This document shows positions 54,281 to 63,000 of a stretch of 64,000 bases of DNA, one piece after another (positions within the stretch are counted from its first letter, which is position 1; each line of letters begins with the position of its first letter). The DNA lies in NCBI GenBank assembly GCA_024220505.1, contig JAKZZE010000013.1, positions 1-64,000 of the forward strand, in the 5' to 3' direction. The notes under the pieces were generated by a model. The model was not told where the DNA came from and did not search any database. It saw only the letters and a list, made by a program, of their open reading frames with translations. Made by a program: the position numbers and the translations under genes. Source of the stretch: Rhizopus arrhizus. Its lineage: Eukaryota > Mucoromycota > Mucoromycetes > Mucorales > Rhizopodaceae.

Positions 54281-54716
54281 TAAATGAGTAGTTATGAGCG
54301 TAGATCCAATAATTGACATGTTTGATTGAAGAATGATTACTGAATCGATTATGAAAATTTTTAATTCGTTGTTTTTATAGATCTTATTGTTCTTTAACTG
54401 ATCTGGGAGAATTGTTCCGTCTTCATTGAGAGGAAAGATATATTTATATGAAATGCCTCCAGTCAGATCATAGTTGACTAGGTACCTGATCCATTATTAT
54501 TCATTTACAGAAATTATGAATAATAAAGGTCATGACTTATTTATTGTTCATGTTTACTTTATAGGATGAATCTAATAGTGATAGTTTTATATAAAAAAGA
54601 AGAAGAATATATTTTATTTGATAAAGATTTAAATTATTATCTTTTATCAATTTTAATATACTTCTTTTAGTTGTGATTATTCAATGTCCGTTATGATCAG
54701 ACGCTGTTCTACAACA

Positions 54717-54802
54717 AGAATAATCTACTCGTTGTGGTTCCCAAGGCGGTGGTGCAAGACATACTCAAGCAATACCATGATTCGTCATTTGGTGGTCATT
54801 TT
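54717..54802 (+). pseudogene. pol: G6 pol fragment 4: start of the integrase zinc domain
   Basis: It continues fragment 3 in frame (NNLLVVVPKAVVQDIL, YHDSSFGGHF), the HH side of the integrase zinc motif, and ends abruptly at a fragment of G5-type LTR. Confidence 0.85.
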
Positions 54803-54882
54803 GTGTTAAGGATACATAAGATTATAGTCACTTTATTTTAGTAAAAGGAATCAAATATGATCCTTGATAATATGTTGACATA
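54803..54882 (+). repeat. G5-family LTR fragment (first 80 bp)
   Basis: It starts TGTTAAGGATACATAAGATT and follows the G5 LTR with a few differences up to the TA where Tc1-B begins. On the other side of Tc1-B the LTR does not continue. Confidence 0.85.
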
Positions 54883-55529
54883 CACTAGGTGAAAAAATAG
54901 GGACAACCTTTTCGAAAATTTCATTTCATGCAGCATGTAGCATTAAGAGAAGGTCGCCTCATGACGCTAGCAATATGTTAAAAAGAGGTTAATGTGTAAA
55001 GTATTTCATCAAAATATGATGAGCCAACTATGGAAAATGAGGGAGTAATGCATGTATAATTGGTCAAATTTTAGATACTCCACAGCTCAGTTTTAGACCA
55101 TATTTCGTACTCCTCTAATTTGACCTGGAATATCAGCTACAATTAAAATGCAAACCAATTCTAATTTTAGCTATGCACATTCCTATAATTAATAATATAA
55201 AATGGGTGCTGCTTTCCTCCATTCATACATTCTTTTTTTTTCATTATATTCTTCTTACTTCCTGTGAAGTTTCTCTTACTTATGCTTCGCGCTTTATCTC
55301 AAGACACGCAAGACAGCATCAAGTCTGCACTGATGAGCAATAGAGTCCCAAAGGATATTGCTGGTGAATTTGGTATCCATCCCAAGACAGTTAGGAGATA
55401 TAGAAACAAGCTATTTGGGCCAATGGTACCCGCGACACGTGGTAGACATACACTTGTGTCATCTGCTACGAAGGAATATATCATGGTATTACTGATTAAA
55501 GGAGCCCTAAAGACAGCCAAGGACGTACA

Positions 55530-56189
55530 TGTTAAGGATACATAAGATTATAGTCACTTTATTTTAGTAAAAGGAATCAGATATGATCCTGAATAATATG
55601 TTGACATAACTTGGAATCATTTATAACATTATTCCCAACACAGATCAATAAAATACTTTGATTAGATTTTTATATTAAGCTTTATTCATATTTACTTCAC
55701 ATAGTCAAATAAGATGACATGGTTGTAATATAGTTTAGTGATAGTATGAGCATGTTGAATAAGGAATGACGATTACTTACCGGATCATCATTAGTCATGA
55801 AAACATTTATCCTGACTGAGATATTATTGTTAGCAATGATATCCAATCACGGAACTAAAGGTCATTATATTCATCCGTACCGTCTCCTTAAATAGTCTTT
55901 ATCCAGAGTTATCTGAAACCATCCCAATAGCATAATTGACAATACAAGCTAGGAACAGGCTAAACTAATAATTAGAAATCGTAATCATCTATTCTGTCAA
56001 GTTGATTATAAATCTGTCCTAATTCTTTATCCGTATCATGTCTATAAATACTCTCACTTTTTACATGTAGAATTTATTTTGATAAAATAATAGTTATCTT
56101 AACTTAATAAAGAGATACCAAGTTCTAACAGTATTTCTTTATCTTTGATTGCTATATTATATTTACCTAAAACTCCCCTATCCTAAACA
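55530..56189 (+). repeat. 5' LTR of G5
   Basis: 660 bp, TGTTAAGGATAC...CTATCCTAAACA. Candidate promoter features are a TATA-like CTATAAATACTC near 56040 and AATAAA near 56105. Only 24 bases separate it from the gag ATG, and no standard tRNA primer site is evident. Confidence 0.95.
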
Positions 56190-56213
56190 TTTTTTACTGT
56201 TAATTACTTGCAA

Positions 56214-59200
56214 ATGAATTCTACTGTTGAAAACTCTGGTGTTAATACTGCTGAAACTAATTCTATGGGCGCAGCAAGTGGTTCCAATGACTATTCACAA
56301 GACTTCAATGAAGGGTCTTCCTTGTCTTCTGCTGGTATGTCTATTCAAGATGATTCAGCTATGGTTGTTGACTCTGTTTCTGGTTTTGTACCTTCTTCTA
56401 TGGTGACAAATACGAAGGAGGACAACGTTGCCATTAATCTTACGCAACTGCGCAGTGAGATGGATGAGCAGTTGAAGATGTTTTGTCATGTAAGGGCTTC
56501 AGGTGATGATGCAGCCATTGATGAAGCACTTCAAGGAATAGACAAAACAAAGCGCAGAATTGCAGCAATGTTAGAATGTCAATCCTTTTTCAAGAAACTT
56601 GACATGCATCAAAACCCCACTGGAGGTAGCAATGCGGTTTCTGCTGGGCTTTCCTTGTCTCATAGGGATTTGCCTAAATTTCAGTTGGCTACCAGTGTCC
56701 TTAGGCCCTTTCCAAATGAAGAGGTTTTTGAATCTGTGGAGCACTTCTTGACAAAATTTGAAAACATCATTGAGGGTTCCTCATATCAGAGTGTTGAGCA
56801 TGTTTGGAAAAAGTTTTTGCCACTTTGCTTACCTTACAGTGACAATGCCTGGGTAGAGACCGAGCTCAAAAGATGTCGTAACTGGTCCGAAGCAAGACAA
56901 GCATTCGTAGATCATCATGGATCAAGCATGTCAAGTAGCTATTACAATGACTTGGTTTTTACAATGACGATGAGCAGCAAGGAATCTATTAGTGATTATT
57001 CTAAGAAATTTCTGCAAGCTGTTTTCTATGCGGGACTTCCTAAGGATGATCCACGTATCGCTGATCGTTTTTTGGCATCGTTGACGCTACCTGTCCAAAC
57101 AATCATCCGTATGACTGTGACAAGAGTAGAAGGAAAACGAAGCAGACCCCACAATTGGACGGTCGAGTACTTATCGCAAGTGGGACGTGATGTCCTTGGT
57201 GACGATAACAGTCTGTATGCTGAAGCCACTGCTATGATTCCTGGTGCAAATCGGGTAAAGAAGCAAGAAGGTGTAGGTCATGGGCTTGCAAGCAAGCATC
57301 GCATCAGCAAGCCTATCAAGGCAAACAAGTTGGCCAAATCTTTCTTTTGTTCCCATCATGGAAAAAATAACACTCATAATTCCAATGATTGTTACAGCCT
57401 GAAGAATAGAGCTGAGAAGAGCACGGAGAAAAAAGAAAATAATTGTTACAAGTGCCATCAACCATGGTTTAAAGGCCATGTATGCAAAAAAGATGAGCCT
57501 AGAAGAGTTCTTGCTGTTTCCAAGATAGAGAAACAAGAAGACAGTCAAATTGACAAGGCCACTGCCGAAGTTGAGGCGATGATGGAAGACTTGAGTTACG
57601 ATTGTAAGTATCCAAGTAAAAACAAGGATAAAGCATGTAGTGATAACAGTGCATTTAACTTATTGACTCCCATCTTTATAGAGAACGTAAAGCTTATTGG
57701 TTTGATTGATACTGGAAGCGATGCAAGTTTCATTGATATCATTTCTTTGAATAAAAAGTTAAAAATCAATAAAGTTAATAAAATTACTGGTTCCTATAAT
57801 TTTTTGTCTCATAATAATGAAATTTCTCGTATTGGGATTACTGATCCGTTGCAATTTAAATATGCAAATGGTATTCAGTTTAAACATTCATTAGAAGTAA
57901 TGAAGTTTAACAAAGAATTCGAATTTGATATTCTTCTTGGAACTGATATCTTGCCTAAAATGAATATTGGTTTAACTGGTGTAGCATTTAAATTGGATGG
58001 TGAACATTCACACTCTGATACTACAGCCAACGATAATCTAATTTTAGAAAATATCAATATTGATCGTGAAAATAAATATGAGCCTGATAATTCGCCAGCT
58101 GGTACTCCCAGACAAAGGGCAGAATTTTTCAAAATAATTAAAGAGGCCATTGATGAGAACCAGAGCATTCCTATTGAATCTTCATGTCCAATGCCTGAGT
58201 CCATTATCCACCTTCCCACTAAAGAAGGCGCTACGGCTTATAGACGGCAATATCCAATTCCGCACGCTTTAAGACCAGTATTAGACAAGCAAATAAAAGA
58301 GTGGTTGGAGACTGGTACCATTATCAAGTCCAAAATCAACACATCTTTTAATAGTCCACTCCTTCTCGTTCCTAAGAGAAATAAAGCTGGTGAAATTGTT
58401 AATCATCGGGTGTGTTTGGATGTGAGACTGTTGAATAAAATATTACCTCCCACTTTCAATTATCCTGTTCCATTGATCAGAGATATCTTTGATAACCTGG
58501 CTGGTAAAAAGGTGTTTACAACACTTGATTTGTCTAATGCATACCATCGATTCAAAGTTGCATCTGAAGATGTACATAAATTAACCTTCACACATAACAA
58601 TGCCCAATATTCTTTCATTAAAGGATGTTTTGGAGTAAAAATGCTGACTTCCCAATTCCAAAAGTGCTTAGCAACCCTATTTGATGGGATTGACTGTGTA
58701 CAAAACTTTGTTGATGACTGTATTATTGCTAGTGATAGTTATGAACAGCATGCAAAAGATGTGAAATTGGTGATTGATAAGCTGACCTCTGTGAATTTAA
58801 TAATAAATCCAGAAAAATGTGTATGGTTTCAACAATCAGTTCGACTTTTAGGCTTTGTTGTAAACACGACAGGCACTAAAGTAGATCGTAAAAAGCTAAC
58901 AAATGTTGAAAATTGGCCACTTCCTAACAAAAGTAATAAGCAAATCCAACAATTTATGGGTTTGATCAACTACTTTAGAGAATACATCCCAATGATTTCC
59001 AGAGTAGCTGAACCAATCACAAGATTGAGTAATGCTGCCAATGTGGAAGAATTGTGGACTGATGAGCAAACAAACAGTTTTTATGCTTTAAAAAAGATCT
59101 TGCAGTCAGACATGATTTTGCATTATCCCAATTTAAATAAAAAGTTCTATGTGGCTACAGATGCATCGTTATATGGTGTTGCGGCAGTTCTTTATCAGAA

Positions 59201-61133
59201 AGACGAACATGATCGTGACAAGTATATCAGTTTTATCTCCTCTTCGTTGACACCTTCGCAAAGACGTTGGAGTACAACTAAAAGAGAGCTGTATGCAATC
59301 GTATTAGCACTCAACAAATTCAGGAAATTTTTATGGGGCAGACACTTTACCGTTTATAGTGATCATAAAGCCTTAGTTTATCTACATACCCAGAAAATTG
59401 CTAATCCTATGATGATCGGCTGGATTGAGACACTTCTTGACTTTGATTTTGATGTAGTCCATATCCCTGGTATATTGAATAAGCTTCCTGACATGTTAAG
59501 CCGTTTGTATCCACCTTTACAGGATAGCTACAAACTGGTGGAGGATAATGTGCCAAGCAAATTAGATAACCGTAACAAGAAAAGAGTTATTGCTAAAAGA
59601 AAGAAATATAGCAGAGATAAAATTATTAATGTTCTTGCTACAAAATTGATAGAAACTAAAAATGAACGTACCGATTACATGACTCCTCCTGAAGAAGAGA
59701 GAGATGCTATACTTAGAGAAACACATTCCTTTGGACATTATGGATACCAAGCAATAGTCAGAGACATTCATAGTCGAGGCATGCATTGGACTAATATTTA
59801 TGATGAAGCAAAGAGTATTGTGAGTTCCTGTACCGAATGTCAGAAACATAACATTAGCAAGAGAGGCTATCACCCTTTGACTAACGTTATGGCTAATAGG
59901 CCGTTTGATCATATAGCTATTGATCTTGCAGGACCACTTCCAGTGACGGATGAGGGTTACTTGTTCTTATTAGTTGTCACTGACATTTGTACAAAATACG
60001 TTGTAATCAGGGCACTAAAAAACAAACAATCAGATACCATTGCAAAACAGCTAATTAATATCTTTGGAGATTATGGATTTCCACGAATCATTCAAAGTGA
60101 CAATGGAACTGAATTCAGAAATGCTTTAATGACAAGTATATCAAAAAACCTTGGAATAGATCGTAGATACTCTACTGCGTATCATCCACAAGGTAATGGA
60201 AGTGCTGAAGCTAGTGTAAAAATTGCATTGAATACATTGAGAAAGATGGTACAATCCAATAGTAGAGATTGGGATCATTATCTTCCAATTGTACAACTCT
60301 GTATGAACAGATACATAAAAAACAAATCACTAAGCTCTCCATTCTCACTCATGTATGCTCGCAGAGTAAACTTACCTGACGATTATACAAATAAAGAAAA
60401 GTATCCACTCCCAAAAGATGTAATGACCATCAAAGAACTTGAAGAACGAGTCAATTACATGGAAAATGTTATATTTCCTGCCATAAATGAAAGAACCCAA
60501 AAGATTAATGAGGAGTATAGTAAGAGATACAATGATAAAAACATACTTGTAAATATCCCCAATGGAACACATGTAATGGTTAGACTGAATAGTAGAAGTG
60601 GGAAACTTGCACCACTATACGAAGGACCTTATACAGTGGTTCGAAGGAACAAAGGAGGATCATATGAGTTAAAAGATGAGCAGAATGAATTAATGCATCG
60701 TAACTATACGCCATCTGAATTAAAAATAGTGCATATAGATGAGTCTAATATTGAAGATGAATACTATGAGCTTGAAGACATTAGAGATCATCGTGGACCT
60801 TCTGGCAATAGAGAGTATTTGGTAAAATGGGCTGGTTATGGTGAACGTGCCAACACATGGCAAAAGGCCGGTGATTTCACAGACCCAACTATCATACAAA
60901 AATATTGGGATAAACAAGACGAAATGAAAAAGTTGGAACATGAGAGAGCTGAACAAATTGTGAAAAAAGCATCATCCAATTCCAAATATAATAAGTCCAA
61001 TAGAAATTCCACACCTAAAGTGAGTGATGAGAAGAAAGTAAATTCTGTTGAGACAAAGAAAAGAACTCTTCCTACAAATCTTAGCAGAGAAGAAAGATTG
61101 TTAAAGAGAAGACTTAACAAGGAGAAAAAATAA
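56214..61133 (+). CDS. gag-pol: G5 gag-pol polyprotein, chromodomain Ty3/Gypsy (chromovirus)
   Basis: One frame of 1639 codons from ATG 56214 (MNSTVENSGVN); an in-frame TTG at 56208 is ignored. Gag covers about residues 1-430 with a capsid-like part (FPNEEVFESVEHFLTKFENI) and Cys/His clusters (CSHHGKNNTHNSNDC; CYKCHQPWFKGHVC). Protease LIDTGSD is near 498. Reverse transcriptase has FTTLDLSNAYHRF and NFVDDCIIA near 831. RNase H has VATDASLYGVAAVL and YSDHKALVYL. The integrase zinc domain starts near 1170 (HSFGHYG...CTECQ), with AIDLAGPLP, QSDNGTEF and GSAEASV. A chromodomain is near 1520 (EYLVKWAGYGERANTW). A basic tail follows. It is colinear with G1. Chromodomains direct integration to modified chromatin in relatives. 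Confidence 0.95.
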   Translation: MNSTVENSGVNTAETNSMGAASGSNDYSQDFNEGSSLSSAGMSIQDDSAMVVDSVSGFVPSSMVTNTKEDNVAINLTQLRSEMDEQLKMFCHVRASGDDAAIDEALQGIDKTKRRIAAMLECQSFFKKLDMHQNPTGGSNAVSAGLSLSHRDLPKFQLATSVLRPFPNEEVFESVEHFLTKFENIIEGSSYQSVEHVWKKFLPLCLPYSDNAWVETELKRCRNWSEARQAFVDHHGSSMSSSYYNDLVFTMTMSSKESISDYSKKFLQAVFYAGLPKDDPRIADRFLASLTLPVQTIIRMTVTRVEGKRSRPHNWTVEYLSQVGRDVLGDDNSLYAEATAMIPGANRVKKQEGVGHGLASKHRISKPIKANKLAKSFFCSHHGKNNTHNSNDCYSLKNRAEKSTEKKENNCYKCHQPWFKGHVCKKDEPRRVLAVSKIEKQEDSQIDKATAEVEAMMEDLSYDCKYPSKNKDKACSDNSAFNLLTPIFIENVKLIGLIDTGSDASFIDIISLNKKLKINKVNKITGSYNFLSHNNEISRIGITDPLQFKYANGIQFKHSLEVMKFNKEFEFDILLGTDILPKMNIGLTGVAFKLDGEHSHSDTTANDNLILENINIDRENKYEPDNSPAGTPRQRAEFFKIIKEAIDENQSIPIESSCPMPESIIHLPTKEGATAYRRQYPIPHALRPVLDKQIKEWLETGTIIKSKINTSFNSPLLLVPKRNKAGEIVNHRVCLDVRLLNKILPPTFNYPVPLIRDIFDNLAGKKVFTTLDLSNAYHRFKVASEDVHKLTFTHNNAQYSFIKGCFGVKMLTSQFQKCLATLFDGIDCVQNFVDDCIIASDSYEQHAKDVKLVIDKLTSVNLIINPEKCVWFQQSVRLLGFVVNTTGTKVDRKKLTNVENWPLPNKSNKQIQQFMGLINYFREYIPMISRVAEPITRLSNAANVEELWTDEQTNSFYALKKILQSDMILHYPNLNKKFYVATDASLYGVAAVLYQKDEHDRDKYISFISSSLTPSQRRWSTTKRELYAIVLALNKFRKFLWGRHFTVYSDHKALVYLHTQKIANPMMIGWIETLLDFDFDVVHIPGILNKLPDMLSRLYPPLQDSYKLVEDNVPSKLDNRNKKRVIAKRKKYSRDKIINVLATKLIETKNERTDYMTPPEEERDAILRETHSFGHYGYQAIVRDIHSRGMHWTNIYDEAKSIVSSCTECQKHNISKRGYHPLTNVMANRPFDHIAIDLAGPLPVTDEGYLFLLVVTDICTKYVVIRALKNKQSDTIAKQLINIFGDYGFPRIIQSDNGTEFRNALMTSISKNLGIDRRYSTAYHPQGNGSAEASVKIALNTLRKMVQSNSRDWDHYLPIVQLCMNRYIKNKSLSSPFSLMYARRVNLPDDYTNKEKYPLPKDVMTIKELEERVNYMENVIFPAINERTQKINEEYSKRYNDKNILVNIPNGTHVMVRLNSRSGKLAPLYEGPYTVVRRNKGGSYELKDEQNELMHRNYTPSELKIVHIDESNIEDEYYELEDIRDHRGPSGNREYLVKWAGYGERANTWQKAGDFTDPTIIQKYWDKQDEMKKLEHERAEQIVKKASSNSKYNKSNRNSTPKVSDEKKVNSVETKKRTLPTNLSREERLLKRRLNKEKK
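59535..59551 (+). other. Central polypurine tract of G5
   Basis: CTGGTGGAGGATAATGT, identical over 17 bases to the sequence spanning the 3' polypurine tract and LTR start at 61284-61300. It lies between RNase H and integrase. Confidence 0.7.
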
Positions 61134-61283
61134 TAAAAAAAAAAAAAAGAAAAGAAAAACGGACAAAGATAGTCACGGTAAATTACCCGCAATTTAGCAT
61201 GAAAATGATCTACCAAATTGATTAGACATTTCATAACGCATACCTATTCACTTTTATGCCGAATCAACAAGGTGTTGTTGAAT

Positions 61284-61297
61284 CTGGTGGAGGATAA
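61284..61297 (+). other. 3' polypurine tract of G5
   Basis: CTGGTGGAGGATAA abuts the LTR start TGT, the expected primer for plus-strand synthesis. Confidence 0.88.
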
Positions 61298-61957
61298 TGT
61301 TAAGGATACATAAGATTATAGTCACTTTATTTTAGTAAAAGGAATCAGATATGATCCTGAATAATATGTTGACATAACTTGGAATCATTTATAACATTAT
61401 TCCCAACACAGATCAATAAAATACTTTGATTAGATTTTTATATTAAGCTTTATTCATATTTACTTCACATAGTCAAATAAGATGACATGGTTGTAATATA
61501 GTTTAGTGATAGTATGAGCATGTTGAATAAGGAATGACGATTACTTACCGGATCATCATTAGTCATGAAAACATTTATCCTGACTGAGATATTATTGTTA
61601 GCAATGATATCCAATCACGGAACTAAAGGTCATTATATTCATCCGTACCGTCTCCTTAAATAGTCTTTATCCAGAGTTATCTGAAACCATCCCAATAGCA
61701 TAATTGACAATACAAGCTAGGAACAGGCTAAACTAATAATTAGAAATCGTAATCATCTATTCTGTCAAGTTGATTATAAATCTGTCCTAATTCTTTATCC
61801 GTATCATGTCTATAAATACTCTCACTTTTTACATGTAGAATTTATTTTGATAAAATAATAGTTATCTTAACTTAATAAAGAGATACCAAGTTCTAACAGT
61901 ATTTCTTTATCTTTGATTGCTATATTATATTTACCTAAAACTCCCCTATCCTAAACA
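61298..61957 (+). repeat. 3' LTR of G5
   Basis: 660 bp, read as identical to the 5' LTR, followed by GTACA. Confidence 0.95.
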
Positions 61958-63000
61958 GTACATCGGATGCTCATACAACTTGGGTATTCTATGACTTACC
62001 GTTCAGCAATAAACGTCCTTGTATCAATGGGTTTTAATTCTAGGCGTAAAAAGAAGCAGCCTCTTTTAACTAATAACCACCGCAAGCAGAGGTTAGCATG
62101 GGCAAAGAAGTATCAAAACTGGTCTATACAACAGTGGCATCAAGTAGTGTTCTCCGATGAAACGAAAATTAACATTTGGGGATCTGATGGCTGCAGATAC
62201 TATTGGACCCAGTCTGGTGATGTCCTTCGTCCACACCACATAGATCTTTCAGTGAAGCATGGTGGCGGCAAATTGGTAATGTGGGGATGTATAACCAGTG
62301 AGGGATCAGGATATGCGTGCCAGGTATACGATGGTACTATGGACTCCTTGGTGTACCAGCATATTCTTGGAGCAACTTACATGGAAACGCTGAAGTACTA
62401 TGGTATGAACAAGCGCACTATTTACTTTTAACAAGATAATGACCCAAAGCACAAGTCGAAACCAACAATGTCATGGCTCCAACAAAACAAGGTCCAGTAC
62501 ATTAACGATTGGCCACCTAATAGTCCGGATCTGAATCCTATAGAGCATGTGTGGCATTTGCTGAAACTTAGGTTAAGCCTTTATGAACGAAAGGCCAGAA
62601 ACATCGACGAGCTATGGGAACGAGTTGACTTTGAATGGAACAGGCTAGATAAAGATGATTGTAGAAGTTACATTGACAGCATGCCTGATCGCATAGCAGC
62701 GGTACTCAAATCAAAAGGGAGATTTACTCGTTATTAAATAAATACTACCCATTTTATAATATAACGATTATAAAATTATTGCAACTATTTCCTCTTTTCT
62801 TCCGCCATATGTTATCCTGATTAGTTTTATATGCGGGAAACGTAATACTCACTACCTAAGGTTACGCTCTATAGGCATGGCTTGGATGTCGTACGGAGTG
62901 GAGGAGAAAAAAAAAAAGTTAAAAATTATTTTAGGGTAGGTTGTCCCTATTTTTTCACCTAGTGTATGTGATCGATAAGTCAAATAAAAGTTTTTTTTTT

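Larger units (their letters stand above)
50194..54716 (+). repeat. Solo LTR related to G2, split by a CACTA element
   Basis: Its outer parts (50194-50340 and 54284-54716) start TGTTATGTTCTGG and end TTCTACAACA and resemble the G2 LTR, for example ACTTTTTGAGACTGAACTTT. AGAAT is duplicated at 50189-50193 and 54717-54721. Without the insertion it is about 580 bp. Confidence 0.85.
55530..61957 (+). mobile_element. Ty3/Gypsy chromodomain retrotransposon G5, full length and possibly active
   Basis: 6428 bp with two 660-bp LTRs (55530-56189 and 61298-61957) in which I see no difference, and the target duplication GTACA at 55525-55529 and 61958-61962. The single polyprotein frame is intact. The polypurine tract directly precedes the 3' LTR. 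All signs point to a very recent insertion. Confidence 0.95.
55282..62737 (+). pseudogene. Tc1-B transposase, split by G5 and with one nonsense change
   Basis: The N-terminal part (55282-55529) starts MLRALSQDTQDSIK with an HTH and ends TAKDVH, where G5 enters after GTACA. The C-terminal part from 61963 reads MLIQLGYSMTYRSAIN, VVFSDETKINIWGSDG, then TAA at 62429-62431 where relatives have Gln (IYFQQD), then NSPDLNPIEHVWHLL to KGRFTRY. Without G5 and the stop it would be a normal Tc1-like enzyme. Confidence 0.9.
54883..62964 (+). mobile_element. Tc1-like transposon Tc1-B, interrupted by G5
   Basis: The ends are CACTAGGTGAAAAAATAGGG and its complement, next to TA at 54881-54882 and 62965-62966. 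It is about 1.65 kb without G5. Confidence 0.9.

Noticed and set aside
50194..54716. A 4.5-kb LTR-bounded unit as a non-autonomous LTR retrotransposon (LARD)
   Set aside because: The two outer parts together make one LTR, and the interior has CACTA ends with its own TAA duplication.
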